A stretch of DNA of 64,000 nucleotides from contig NC_088789.1 in the NCBI RefSeq assembly GCF_949628265.1, forward strand, positions 21,879,883 to 21,943,882, given 5' to 3'. The notes under the pieces were generated by a model. That model worked only from the letters and a program-made list of their open reading frames with translations. It ran no database searches and was not told where the DNA came from. The DNA comes from Cloeon dipterum (taxonomy: Eukaryota; Arthropoda; Insecta; Ephemeroptera; Baetidae). Both the position numbers and the translations under genes were made by a program. The stretch's first letter is position 1. Every line of letters begins with the position of its first letter. Below are positions 50,365 through 62,524 of the stretch, one piece after another.

Positions 50365-52080
50365 CTAACTCGAATGTTGCATTTTGGAAGCAATAGTTTC
50401 AACCAGACGAGCGTAGATCGAGGTGGATGGAATTACGTTCGGCTGGACCTAAAATTATAAAAATTGGCCTATTTAACTATGAACTATGACTACCAATGTC
50501 AGAGTTTTTAAGTTTAGTATATGATAAAAAATCATTTTAAACAAAATCAGAGTATTTCAAAATGTGAGCAGTAAATTTTACTAAAATTATCATTTAAAAA
50601 ATGAAACATTTTTCCCTGCACTGATTCTGCAAAGTACGAAAACGTAGGAACTTTCTTTATTTTTGACAAAAGTTAAGACTGAGATCAAGGTGTCACGTCA
50701 GAAACATTCTTTGAAAACTTAAAAAGATCTAGCTATTAATATTTGCAACCCATTTCAATTTTAAATTCTAGTCAAATCTTAAAGAAAAATAAATTCCCTA
50801 CCTTAAGAGCGAGGTAGAGATCAAACAGGTTGATAGGTTGTCGAGCAGAAATTTGGCCAGGGGCAGACGCAGCCAGCTCTTGAGCAGCCTGCTGCTCAGC
50901 CTCTTCAAGGCGAGGTCGCTTGGCTGGCGGGCCTTCCTGCCTGGGAAGAAGGGCAGGAGGTCTGGTTCCTAGGCCAAACGCGTATTTGCCATCCCTGAGA
51001 CGATGGCCTCCCCTGAGGCGAACGACGGACTCCAGGACGGACTTGATGAGGCCCCTGGTGGCTTCGACCAGGCAGAGAGCGACGTCGTAGCGGGCCCCTT
51101 GCAGCCCGTGGTCCCAGCCAGCGACCAGGAGGCGGCCCATCATCAGGCCAAGGTCAGGCAGGTGCGCGTCTGAGTGCACCGGCGTTTGCTGGGGCAGAGG
51201 CGCTTGTGTCCCAAGCGCCCGCGTTGGTCGCATTTCTCTGACAAATGCTGCTGGCTCTGCCGTGACGAATGGTCCAGACGGCGGTTCCGGAGACCTCGTC
51301 CGAACGGAGGGTGTGAAGGGGCTGCTCAGACGGAGGCTGTCCGCCAGTGGCTGGCATTGGTTCAGCAGGGAGAGCAGGAAGTGGTTGTGCAGACGAGCTG
51401 CTTCAGGTGGAAGCAGTTTGCGTGCGAAGAAGTCAAAATCCTCTTTTGACATCTATGTAGAAGGGAAAATATGTTAATTATTTTTTAATTAAGACACATT
51501 ACATAACTTTAAAATACCATAATATGTATTAAAGGGAACAGTGTACATGGGCAGGGCTGAGTTAGGCTTGTCCTCTCATGTGTCATCCTAATTTTTAAGG
51601 TAAAACCTAAGAGGGGTCGTGGTGACGAGCCTAACTCAGACCCACCCTTTGCATTCAAATCTAAATGCAGTGTCGTAAGGAAATTAACTTTAATGTGGAG
51701 AAAGGAGAATGGTATGGAATCAATAACCGCTGTACTAACCTTCATTCTGAACCAATTTTTCAGCAGAGCGAAATACCTGAAACAATTAAATGATGATACA
51801 ATGACATATCATACGTTAATATACACACACACAAATGGCAAACAAAAATCAGCAATTTCCGATTACATACGTATGAAAGTCATCGTGTAAACAAATTTTG
51901 TAAGAGAAACAGCAAAATGACAATGCATGAAAGTGTCCGGGATTAACGATTTTGAGAAATTTGAGTATGATATGTAATAGTGCAGCACAAGGAATTTTCT
52001 TACTTGTTTGAAGTCTCTTCTCCGATGATTTCGATAATTTTCGATCTAATCAAGTGCGATTCTGAAAACTCTGTCGTCAT
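50365..52080 (-). CDS. TADA1: Transcriptional adapter 1 (TADA1), SAGA complex subunit
   Basis: TADA1/Ada1 is a core-module subunit of the SAGA histone acetyltransferase coactivator. Four exons give 282 aa: 52080-52004, 51776-51740, 51452-50802 and 50448-50365. Recognition comes from the N-terminal YFALLKNWFRMKMSKEDFD followed by RKLLPPEA..HNHFLLSLL, a middle block LMMGRLLVAGWDHGL, then YRLRDGKYAFG-like HRLRDGKYAFG, and a C-terminal block QPINLFDLYLALKVQPNVIP. All align in order with the vertebrate protein (about 335 aa), and the linkers are shorter here. A possible AATAAA on this strand is at 50281-50276. It is convergent with the aminopeptidase (166 bp between stops) and head-to-head with TMEM17 (276 bp between starts). 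Confidence 0.93.
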
Positions 52081-52356
52081 TTTTGGCACTCGGATTTACA
52101 GCAGTATTTAAACACGAACTTCTTCTTGCAAGAAGTCAAAAATCTAATTTTGCGTTCTTTTCTGTTGATGTTTTGTCTGTATGTACAGTGCATTTACCAC
52201 CACCTGATAGTGGGTGGGCTCAGCGTGCACATCATCAACCAATCACAGAGCTCTATGCTGAGAGCGTTCACGCAATTCGCTGGTTTTAGCGCTAAAACGC
52301 TCTTTGTTTTAAAAGTTGCATTCCTTAATTTGACAGGAAACTGGCACACGTGCAGA
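52081..52356. promoter_or_regulatory. Shared bidirectional promoter of TADA1 and TMEM17
   Basis: Only 276 bp separate the two start codons. The interval contains a CCAAT box (AACCAATCAC near 52239) and a perfect 14-bp palindrome TTTTAGCGCTAAAA at 52284-52297, whose halves resemble weak E2F-type sites (TTTAGCGC). No TATA box is evident. Binding-site identity is inference. Confidence 0.55.
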
Positions 52357-53102
52357 ATGAGAGCCAAATCATTTTCTTCTTGGAGAAAGTCTGTGACAAG
52401 TTTATCCGAAAATGTTTTTCCAGGAATATCACTAAACTACCAAGGTGAAATTAATAAGATAATACAAAAAGAAATTAATTTTATTGAATGATTAGTTAAA
52501 ATCATTTTATCTTGTATCTATAAAAAATAAAATTTTTCTAGGCGATTCCTTAGAATGCAGTTTGGTATTGCAAATGCTCCTTTACTTTGATGCCGTCTTC
52601 TTCCCTTTTTGGGCTTTAACTATTGGATCTGTATTCCAGATTAAGGTGAAAATCAAAAATTTAAAATTTTTATTTTTGCTCCTTTTCTACTTTTATGCTA
52701 TTCTCTTTGCAGTATGACTATCTCAGCAGCACATACAAGTTCATCAGCATCACCATGCTAATGTCAATTTTTGTCGTGCAAATTCTACGCCTTTATTTAG
52801 GCTACCTTGGAAATTTAACTGAAAAAGTTTGTTAAACACGTTTAAATAATTTATCCCATAATTCTAACATAACATTTCAGATTCCAGAGCTGGCAGCTTT
52901 TTGGATGTTGTCTGTGCTTTTGCAGTTGCCAATGGAATTATTCCTGATGGTGTCAAGAGGCATCAAATCCACACCTCCGGAATACGCAGTGAACACCATT
53001 TTACTGCTACTGCTGATTCTCCAACTTATTTCCGGCTACCAAGCTTTGATTAGGGCGGCTCAGCATCACGCAGATCGCTTTCGGCAGGCTCACCAGCAGT
53101 AG
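52357..53102 (+). CDS. TMEM17: Transmembrane protein 17 (TMEM17), ciliary transition-zone protein
   Basis: TMEM17 is a four-pass membrane protein of the MKS/B9 module at the ciliary transition zone, controlling membrane-protein entry into cilia. Four exons give 175 aa: 52357-52444, 52542-52645, 52713-52826 and 52881-53102. The family core is unmistakable: SLVLQMLLYFDAVFFPFW, YKFISIT, EAIRLYLGY-like QILRLYLGYLGNLTEK, and PELAAFWMLSVLLQLP. Four hydrophobic segments lie at about residues 39-62, 70-90, 105-125 and 138-158. The first exon is short and poorly conserved, so the exact start is less certain than the rest. A poly(A) signal AATAAA is at 53145-53150. Confidence 0.93.
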
Positions 53103-53150
53103 AAAAAAGACATTATTTTTATATCATGTTTTCAGAATGATTAAAATAAA

Positions 53151-53748
53151 CATTTTAGTTTTGTTGAAATGGCGTTTTTGTAAATATTTGCTTTAATAAT
53201 TCACTTAAATACACATGAATTCTTAGACTTTTAACATGTTAACAACCTTCATTGGTGATCATTACAAATCAATGAAACATCACAATGCTGAGTGAAACAC
53301 ACTAACGCAGTTTTGATTTTGTAATACAATCTACTATAAATTAACAGCCTGATACTATATAATTGGATTCGTGGAAAAACACTGAAGCTGGAGGCACTCC
53401 CGTAAGGCCCATTAGCTAAATCACATTCTGCGCAATGTCGCGGAGGTTCCAACTAAAAATTTGACACAGGTTTGCACCACATTCCTCTACAAAAATATAC
53501 CCTGATTGCGTAGGCTGATTTTCCATGGCTTTTCATGCTTTTTGAGCTCAAATCTTAAACTACGTTCCTAATTAAAATTAATCAAAGCAATCAAAATCTT
53601 AAAATTTCGCTAAAATGATAAATGATCAACGCACCGACAATTATTAAATAATTTGGGTCCCAATAACACGGTTAGAATCAAAAGTATTAAATGTGTAAAT
53701 GACACAACAAGAATTAATCAGTTAAAAAAGCTGACTCGGTGGGGAAGG
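53151..53748. other. 3' intergenic region between TMEM17 and GLTP
   Basis: Convergent 3' ends. No gene seen. A minus-strand ATTAAA (53197-53192) could end a long GLTP 3'UTR. Confidence 0.5.
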
Positions 53749-55474
53749 TCAAGCACCAGCCTCAAGATCGAGGCCATTATCCACATAGAGCTTGTCGATC
53801 ACTTCAATGGTGCGCTTCAAGCTGCTGACAACAGGGTCCAGTCCCTGGATGACCGCCTCCTCGCGGCCCTCGACGCCTAGAGACATGGTCAGCACCAACT
53901 TGCTTCTGTGGGGACACCGACCGCACAGAAACTGCACGAAAAAATATATAAATGCTGTTGAAATTATTTACTTTTAGCACTTACGTTGAATGTCTTTTTG
54001 ACAAGGAAATTGTGGAATCTCTCCAGCGTGATCTTGTAAGCATTACTCAAATGCGAGGACACGTCTTCTTCCACTTTCCCATTCTGCGAGTCTGTAAGGA
54101 TGCCTTCCAGAAACACTTGGAAGAAATGCAAAGCTCTGAAAGTTTTTTTTTAATATTTATGAAACATTTATTATCCTGCATCTAGGTATTGAAGGAAGCA
54201 CTTGAAGATTCATTCATAAAAGGAGAAAACACCGGGAAATCCTCATTTAAAGTCGTCTTTTTTACGCTTCTGGTTTCAGCAGTCAATTTTAGATTTTATT
54301 TCGTGGAATATTTAAGACAGATAATTGAAGACACAATATTATGGAATATTAAATTTAGAATAGGCAGGGTTGCATTTGCTTACCAACCGGGTATTTTCAC
54401 CGCTGGTTTTAAACGGTTTTAACTACTCAATTTATACCAATTTCTTACAAAAGAAATGAATTTATTCCATTTTTCCCATTTGGAAATATAAAATTTGCGG
54501 TCGGAAGTGGTCAAATGTCCTCTACTGTGAATATGTTTCTTTATAAATTGCTATTAAATTTGCTACCTCAATTTTTCCTTAATTTCCTCTCTAAAAATTT
54601 TTCAGAGTCAAGGTCATGTAAATAAGAAAATTATTGAACACTGAGGTGCAAATATGGCCTGCAAGAAACTGGTTAAAATTGGGAAAAAAGGTTATTTAAC
54701 ACGGCACTGATTTTTTTTTAAATTATTTTGCAACCCCGAGAATACGAATTTTTTTTAACCTTTTCAGCAATTTTCAGAAATATTAATCTCACGTTTTAAC
54801 TCTAACCCACCTGTACCCGCCAAAAGATTTTATTTTTTTTGTATTGCATTTTGTCCAAATTTGACTGTTGAATGAATTTTTAATTTTATTTCATGAAATT
54901 AGGGCGGCGGTTGACGAGTTAACAGCCGAAACCAGTAAGCACAAATTAAAAGTCAACCAATTTCAATGAGGAATTGAGGAATATCAGTGTTTTCTTTTTC
55001 TAAGCGCCTATAAAGGCATTACCTTTTGAGCCAAAGGAGTGCATCTGTGGCGTAAACTCCACCCTGCTGCTTTTCAGCGATTATCATGTCATGGAGAGTC
55101 GAGTGGCTGGCGGGGTTTTTCTGATATTGTTTCGTCAGTTTCTGTTGGGCGCACAGATAATTGATAATTAATTTAATGCAGGTGCATTTGAAATTCAACA
55201 AACCTGAATGTTTCCATTCATGTCAGATTTCACGACTGCAAAAAGTGTGCCGAAAAGTTCTAAACAAAATTTAATTGAACAATTATTATTTTATTCATCA
55301 TTTAAAATTAATGTCGAGAATTATATTTTGAGAAAAGATTATGAAATTACCAACAAGGGTGACGACGCCCTTGGCTGCATCAAGGAATTCTAGTGTATCC
55401 AGCTTATCTTCTTTTGGGTTTGGAAAAATCAGTTTGCCAGAGGCAAACACAGTCTCTTCGCTCCGGGTCGACAT
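53749..55474 (-). CDS. GLTP: Glycolipid transfer protein (GLTP)
   Basis: This cytosolic carrier moves glycosphingolipids between membranes. Five exons give 210 aa, essentially the family length (about 209): 55474-55351, 55259-55204, 55141-55023, 54135-53985 and 53931-53749. The single GLTP all-helical fold spans the protein. The sugar-headgroup recognition residues known from human GLTP are all present at matching places: D54, N58 and K61 (in KSDMNGNIQK), W97 (in LLWLKR) and H141 (in ERFHNF). This makes a glycolipid rather than ceramide-1-phosphate ligand likely, since the phosphate-binding CPTP members have a basic pocket instead. Intron 3 (887 bp) is much longer than the others. Confidence 0.95.
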
Positions 55475-57290
55475 TTTGCCAAATATGACTTATCTCATCT
55501 TATCACGAGCAGCTGTTGGTAATAATCATTTAGTTGTATTTTTTATATACCAGCGATACATTCAACGTCAATTTATATAAAATAAAAATTGTAGGAACTG
55601 CTTCGTGAGATATTTTGGGAATGTATTAAAATATTTTAGAGTTAACATAGCAAACACAATAGAAACAAGGTCGAATTTCCCGAGTTATGTTAGCATCTGT
55701 TGGGATAAATTCACTGGCACATATTCAAATTCAGAAATAATAGTATTTTTAAAATTGTCAACATTTTCTTCAACGAAGAAGTCATAACTCTGATAAAAAA
55801 ATAACCATTTAACGTATATATGATCAAAAAATTAGCTAGAACTAATTTTTTAACAGATCTCCTGATGTAAAAAAAAAATTAAAAAGTACTTCATTTCATT
55901 TTGATCTGGTGAGAGGAGGGTACACGAAAATATGATCTTACGATATAGAGGAGATAACAAAAACTGGCGAGCGTGCAGGTGGGGCTAAAATATCTGACTC
56001 ACATCCTTTCCCAGCGGACCTTGCCTTAAAAGCTAAAATAGGGAGCTAATGCGCGAGGTCAGCCGGCATACGCTAATTTTTTAACTAACCATAATGCACC
56101 ATGGACTATGAAAGAATGGAGCGTTTTTGGCGTTTTAAATTAGACGTAACACAGTAATTTAGTCGAATCTAAAAAATGAAGCAAAAATCTGCAAAAATAT
56201 TGATAACTTTCGATATGGTTAATTCACAGCGGCTCTCTATAACATTCACTCCGGTCTTTTATCCTCTTGCGGTTGCGGCTGTCAAACTAAACTACACACA
56301 GCCTCACTAATCGCCGGATAATCATTCGTCCCTAATATAATTACATATATGTATAAACGCTTCATACGTACCACCGTGGCACAAGCACGTCTAGTACGCC
56401 TGGCATCTAAAACTCGCGTGGGCCTTTAACAGATAGGCAATTTACAATCTGTCTCAGGCTGATGATGGAGAAGAGATTTTACGCGATTGCCCTCCTTGCT
56501 CCTTTTTCATAGTGCCGAAGTGGGAAGTGGTTGAGCTCCTCCTGGTCTGGCAGTCTGGCTCCTCCGTGTCTTCGACGTGTTCAGTTTGTTTACATTTGTA
56601 CGTTTATTTATCGCTAAATGAACCGGTTCCCAAAATAAGGAAAACAAACACGTATGCACAGCTCCTCAAGCTTTCTGAAAAAAATACCATCATGCGTTGA
56701 ATAAAAAATAATTTTTACCGTCAAATTCTTTTTTCATTGCGTTTTTAATTAAAATTTAACTTTTTTCCGGTTTTTTATTGCATACCGGTATTTTAAAAAG
56801 AAACTTAAAAGTGGGCGTGGTCATGTGGTGTTCTTTGTTCTTTTCATTCGCTCCTCACTCCGCAGCGGTGCCAGCAGAATATCATTATCACTTTTAATTT
56901 TGAAACCAACCAGCGTACACTGCTCTGCTGAAACGCAGATGAATCACTGACACTGTGTACATCATACTGTTTGCTCGGTGGCGTTGAGCTTTTTGAAACA
57001 ACTTCACGTGACTGCAAAGAGAATATTTTACGTACGTTTAAAAATAATATCGCTGTGGTAGAAATTTGGTATTCATCATTCATAGTTTGTGTTAAGCTGA
57101 ATACATTTCTTTACCAATTTTCCTATTCACTATTTCGAATTCATTTTAATTTTATAAAATTCGTTCCAAAAAAGATAACAATTATTTGGACATGGAAAGC
57201 CACCCACCTTTTTTTTTAATTTTGGGATTTTTTACCTGTATGCATATATTTATTCAAAGATTTTTTTTGTCTTATAGATCTTGAATTTCA
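55475..57290. other. Divergent intergenic region between GLTP and the Tret1-like gene
   Basis: No coding sequence recognised. The bases just before the Tret1 start (TTTTTTTTGTCTTATAG near 57279) look like a 3' splice site, so a noncoding first exon of that gene probably lies in this interval, perhaps near 56880-57030. Otherwise AT-rich. Confidence 0.45.
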
Positions 57291-60175
57291 ATGATGGACT
57301 CTGAAGCCCAACACGGCCAGGTGAGATAGTCTAAATTTTTATTTTTGTATCTGGAAATTTTTGTTCGCATTTTTGGATTGAATTCCTTGTATGTATTTGT
57401 GCTACACTTCATATCTGAAAACCATAATTATGATAAGGAACCCAGCTTGTGAATTGCGTGCCAAACGTTTTCTTTTTATGTCATGGCATACTTCCGGTTT
57501 ATTTTCATAGATCTATTAAATCATTAATTTCTTTCTCAATGCAGCTTCGTGGCGGTGAAGCAGGAGTGGATGACGACTTGAATACGCCCCTGCTATCAGA
57601 TGACCATTCCCAGGCGCCAGTGGCTCAGGATGTACGGAAAATATCTCAATTCCTGGCCGTCCTCTCCGCCACCTGTGGAGCGTTTTGCTTGGGATCCGTG
57701 CTGGCCTGGACCTCTCCGGTTGGAGAAAGACTGAAGCAAGGAGCCCTTGGCTTTCCAGTTGAGACGCAGTTAAGATAAATAAATGAATTGCACTAAAATC
57801 GGCATCTCCTCAGATTTCAGACGACCAACTGGGTTGGGTCGGATCCCTGGCTGGATTCGGCGCAGCTGTGATGGCGCCGATTGCCGGACAGCTGGTCGAC
57901 CGGCTTGGCCGCAAAGCCTGCATGATCTTCTTGTGCGTGCCTCTCTGCATCGGCTGGCTGCTGGTCGCCTTTGCCAAAAACCCTGCCATGCTCTACAGCG
58001 GGCGAATCATCTGCGGCGCTTCTGGCGGCGCCTTCAGCGTGGCCGCGCCTGTCTACGTGTCTGAGGTGGCCCATCCGTCACTGCGAGGAGCCCTGGGAGC
58101 GCTCTTCCAGCTGCAGGTTGTGATGGGCGTTGAGATGGCTTACGTCATTGGACCACTTGTGAGTGATTTGTTAATACAAGTAATACGAATAAAACGAATA
58201 TCAGAATTTAAAAAGCAAAAATTTTAAGGGCGCGGTGGACTAATTGTAAGATTTTTCTTCAAAGAGATTATCAAAAGTAAATAATTTACAAAACATTGTT
58301 TTTCCGTTCCATGATACTGGTAATTAGTGCCTGTAAATAAGGAAAAAACAATTCCTTATTGACAATGTTATCTGCTGAGCTTAAGTGAATTTTTATGTCT
58401 TCCAGGTGTCTGTGTTTTGGCTCACTGTGATATCGGCGATTTTACCAGTTGTGACGGCAGTAGCAGTGCTCATTTTTTCTCCTGAGTCTCCTTCGTTCCT
58501 TCTTCGAAAGGGCCGTACGAATGCGGCTCATGACTCGCTTCAGTGGCTGTGGGGTAACAAGTGCGACTTGAGAACGGAACTGAACGAAATGTCAAGACAA
58601 GTCTCTGAAGGTAACAAAAAATTTCAAATTACTGTTAAAAGCATATCTAATTTACTCAAATCCAACCAAATATCCCAGAAATCAATTCAAATTAACTATT
58701 TTTCCTCTTTCTGGCCTAAATTTAAGTTACTATGATTATCCAGATAATCTACTTTGAAGTAAACTGCATTTAAATTCAATCTCAAATATTGTGATTTTCC
58801 CGTAATTTATAGAAATAGAATATTAAAATTTAGTAAACGGTTTTAACACTCATGTTCTCAAAAGAATAAAATTGTTTTCTCTTCTCATGACCTGCTAAGT
58901 TAAATAAAAAATAAACGGTTTATTTTAATTAAAATATTTTTTGAGTTAACTTCCTGTCTACTGATTAAATAATCAAACTTGTCCTCCTTGTTTGAAAGTT
59001 ATATCATAATATTATGTTTGTATTTTACTTTTTTCAACAAGTATCAGATCCAACTGGCGTTCTATTAATATAAATATAAATTTTACAAATGATAGTGTTA
59101 AGCAAAGTATTGCTATTTTTTAAGATAAAAAGGGATTCAATAATTTTTCAACACATTTTATGTATGACTTTTTACGACTATTGCTCAATTTGTTAATAAA
59201 ATTTTGATTAAAATATTCTTGACTTGAAACCGTTATATGAGAAAAATTCTCTGGAACGCAGGTTTCAATATTTTAAATGAAAAATTTATCTATTTTTTAC
59301 AGTCTAAGTAAAAACCTAAATAAAGTAAAAACTAAATAAACTAAATTTTATTTTTTAAATAGGAATAACACAAATTCAAAATTTTTATCATCTCATCGTT
59401 ATAGGAAATCTGTAAATCGCGGAAATTAAGATTCTAATGCTCAAACTTTATTTCCAGAGAGATCTGTGTCGGTGAAAACCATTTTCCTACAGAAGGCAAC
59501 TATGATTTGCGTTGGTGAGTTGATCTCCGCCTAGTATTTTTCTTAAATCCTCTAAAAACTCCCAAAATTCCAGGCTTGATGGCGTTCCAGCAGTTCTCTG
59601 GTATCAACGCTGTGATCTTCTTCACGGAGCAAATCTTCGCTGCGGCTGGCGGGTCAGTGCAGGGTGCTACTGCAGCGGCCATCGTCGGAGCCGTCCAGGT
59701 TGGCGCCACATTCCTCTCCTTCCTGGTTGTGGACAAGGCGGGCCGGCGGCCGCTGCTGCTGTTGTCAGCCACCGTGATGGCCGCGTGCAACACCACCCTG
59801 GGCGCCTTCTTCTTCCTGAAGGACCGCGGCCAGGACCTGAGCTCTCTCGGCATGCTGCCTGTTCTCGCCGTCTGCCTCTACTTCCTGGTTTTCTCGCTTG
59901 GCTTTGGACCTGTGCCGTGGATCATGGTCGGCGAGCTGTTTGCCCCCGAGGTCAAGGGCGTTGCTGGCTCAGTCGCGTCGGCCGCCACCTGGTGGCTCGC
60001 ATTCGCCGTCACCTCCCTGTTCAGGCCAATCGTATCTGCCATTGGCGAGGGTCAAACTTTCTGGATGTTCGCCGGGCTCACCGCCGTTGGAGTGCTCTTC
60101 GTGCTCCTCTTTGTGCCTGAGACCAAAGGCAAGACGCTGGAGGAAATCCAAACAAGCCTGAATGCGACTAACTAG
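57291..60175 (+). CDS. Tret1: Facilitated trehalose transporter Tret1-like (MFS sugar porter)
   Basis: A plasma-membrane 12-helix sugar porter of the SLC2/Tret1 group, which moves trehalose or other sugars down their gradient. Six exons give 483 aa: 57291-57320, 57545-57757, 57814-58158, 58406-58610, 59458-59514 and 59574-60175. Sugar-porter signatures appear in order: DDQLGWVGS in loop 1, DRLGRK at 110-115, PVYVSEVAHPSLRG, PESPSFLL at 222-229, QQFSGINAV at 289-297, DKAGRRPLLL, GPVPWIMVGELF and the terminal PETKGKTLEEI at 465-475. Intron 2 is only 56 nt and must be taken at 57758 (CCA|GTTGAG) to keep frame. Trehalose specificity is inferred from the family; the arthropod family is large and members differ. 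A poly(A) signal AATAAA is at 60412-60417. Confidence 0.93.
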
Positions 60176-60618
60176 GTTCAAATCATTCGTGTCTATGGCA
60201 AGTCGTCATATATTATATATGTGATCAATGTTGTAATTTTAAAAACTCTCATTCTTGACAAAGACTGCTAAAGTTATCGCAACGTTCAGCTTTAATGGTG
60301 AAAATTTAGTGTAGATCAAAACACAAAATAGTAATTGTTAATGCAACGTATTGAGATTATTATAACCTACGGTCTATTATTATACATATTCATATTCTAT
60401 CTGAGCATGATAATAAATGATTAATCCCAGAATATAATTTAGCGTTGTTTTTTCTGGTGAATCAAAGCCAACCATTAAATATTAATCATACTTTATTTTC
60501 AGACCAGTTACCCTAGCTTTACACTCTTCAGCAGCAAACGCAACAATTTGAATCACAGGCTTTAACATACTCACAATCAAACCCATTCATTCTTAAAATC
60601 AAGGCCAAAATTCACACC
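60176..60618. other. Convergent 3' interval between Tret1-like and APC10
   Basis: Contains AATAAA on the plus strand (60412-60417) and AATAAA on the minus strand (forward TTTATT 60492-60497), so the two transcripts end about 80 bp apart or overlap slightly. Nothing else seen. Confidence 0.55.
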
Positions 60619-61412
60619 CTATCTGAGGTAGCTGTACTGCCGACAGTCAACGGTGCTCAGGTGGCCAAGATCTAGGGTGATTGCCCTTTTCTCTGCTGGT
60701 GAGTGGATTTTTATCTGCCGCATGTGAGTATCCCGTCCATTCTGATGGTTTGTTATTACCGCTATTTGAACCATAAATGTCCGCAGAGGGTTGTCGTGAA
60801 TGTCTTTAATCGGAATGACAATCCAGCCACTTGGTTCGTTCAGTTCGACTACTTCAATTTCCTGAAAGAAAAATATTTTAATTTAATTGTTAAGGCAGGG
60901 GGCAGGGTGCAATTCATCTTACTTGCAGATCGTTGAAATGTGTTCCAGCCCTGATTGAGATTCGGCTTGGAGTGTAGCTCTCATCCAATTTGTAATCAGT
61001 GTAGATGCAGATGTCTTGAACAGTGGTCTTCTTCCTGAATTGCACGTTGACCAAGTGTGGTAGCTGCCCATCTGACTGCCAATACGTGTCAACGCAGTCA
61101 TCTCGTAGTTGGTCCACTCCAAAGCCTGATATTCAATGTTTGACTCGTCAATATGTCCGACATAAAGAAAATTTGGCTAAAATTACCTGGTTTGCAAGAC
61201 GACAAACTCCAAATCGCTTGGGATCCTACTTCTCTTATATTTTTGGAGAATTTCTCTGAAAAAAAGTTATGTACGATGAAGTTAATTATTGAACTTAATT
61301 TACAGTTGAGGAATACATTGTAGGGATAGGAAAAAATAAAAAACAAAAACTCATAACATAAATAGATACCTAGAGCTAATTCCAGCGATTCGTTTGCTTT
61401 ATTAGCGGCCAT
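60619..61412 (-). CDS. APC10: Anaphase-promoting complex subunit 10 (APC10/DOC1)
   Basis: APC10 is the DOC-domain subunit that, with CDC20 or CDH1, forms the D-box degron receptor of the anaphase-promoting ubiquitin ligase. Four exons give 185 aa, the same length as human: 61412-61370, 61255-61187, 61125-60923 and 60861-60619. Conserved blocks are [64 protein letters not shown] and [14 protein letters not shown]. The last two residues are Leu-Arg, where most orthologues have the Ile-Arg tail that docks on APC3. The gene is head-to-head with CTF8 (581 bp between start codons) and tail-to-tail with Tret1. Confidence 0.96.
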
Positions 61413-61993
61413 CGCGTGAGATGTTAATAGTGAGTTTCGTTCTGTTTAAAAAATTTATTTGTGATCTTTACGTTTTGATGAGAAAAGAAACCCTGATTCC
61501 TGAATTTCCGTTTTTGTCCTCACAACTTATTTACAATTTGATCAGCCAGAGAAATAAATAAACAAACACATGCAACATCAGCTGCTGCGGTAGGACTGAA
61601 GCAATGCATCCAACACTTTAATAATTTTGCAGCCTGCTCAGCCTCCTAAAAGATAGTAATTTCAAAGGCAAATCTTTCATGAAATGAAATGAATGCTAAA
61701 AAAGTAAAATTATGACTGCAATTGATAAAATCAAACTAAAAACCTCAACTCTCACAAATTTTTAACCGGTGATTTTTTGTTGTTCGCATTTGGTTGGCAC
61801 AACTGTCTCTTACAACTCTCGCGGCAAAAATCGTGACGTCCAAGACGGATAAGAAGGATTCAGCGGAAACAAAGGACTTTTCAGGTCCAGCAAGCAGTTT
61901 TTCAGTTTTGTTTAATTTGAGGGAGGTAGGCGCATTCTCTAAAAGAATTAATGGGATTAAATTAGAGAATAGCCTGTCATCTTTCAGTTCAGG
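61413..61993. promoter_or_regulatory. Divergent promoter region of APC10 and CTF8
   Basis: The two cell-cycle genes start on opposite strands 581 bp apart. The right half is open in frames on both strands (a plus frame of 69 codons and a minus frame of more than 106 codons), but neither matches a family. No TATA box is obvious. Confidence 0.45.
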
Positions 61994-62524
61994 ATGCAAA
62001 TAATTATCAATCCGTGAGTATAAAACTTTGCTTAAAACTCCAGCTTTTTTACTATCGCATAACATGTATGGCGTGTTGAAAGGTTTTCCTGAATTTTCCT
62101 CATATTGATTTATGTTTACGATTTTCAGCCATAAAAATCTTAAAATTCCTATCTGGTCAATGATAGAACTTCAAGGAGATCTGCAAAGTAACGAAAAAGC
62201 AGCCCCTTTTCATGGAAAGATAATTGGTGATCTGCATTACAATTTAGAGGTCCGTTTACTATTTTTTTAAAGCTATTACATCTAAAAAGTAACGTTTATA
62301 CATATCATGATCAGGGCGAACCTATGCTGATTATTGGCCATCATGTATTGACTGGCAGAGTGGCAAAATTGGAAAAACCACTTGCAATTCTCAAGAAGAA
62401 GCAGAAAGAAGATGAGTTTGAGGTCACCGAGTACGAGGTTCAAGGTATGGTTGTGCAAAAACTTTTGTTCAGTGAAAGGCCCAGGCCTATCGTCGCTAAT
62501 GCGGACGCAATTTTTGTAAAATAA
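61994..62524 (+). CDS. CTF8: Chromosome transmission fidelity protein 8 (CTF8/CHTF8)
   Basis: CTF8 joins DCC1 and CTF18 in the alternative RFC clamp loader, which loads PCNA and supports sister-chromatid cohesion. Three exons give 116 aa (human 121): 61994-62013, 62129-62249 and 62315-62524. The first coding exon is only 20 nt (MQIIIN plus two bases). Family features are WSMIELQGDLQS at about 16-27, GKIIGDLHYN, PMLIIGHHVLTGRVAKLEKP and the terminal VVQKLLFSERPRPIV. Its 3' end meets that of CCDC28, with 128 bp between the stop codons. Confidence 0.94.

Noticed and set aside
57769-57813. Donor at 57769 (CA|GTTAAG) for Tret1 intron 2
   Set aside because: It leaves the wrong phase for the ISDDQLGWVGS exon. 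The donor at 57758 (CCA|GTTGAG) keeps frame and removes a non-family tail.
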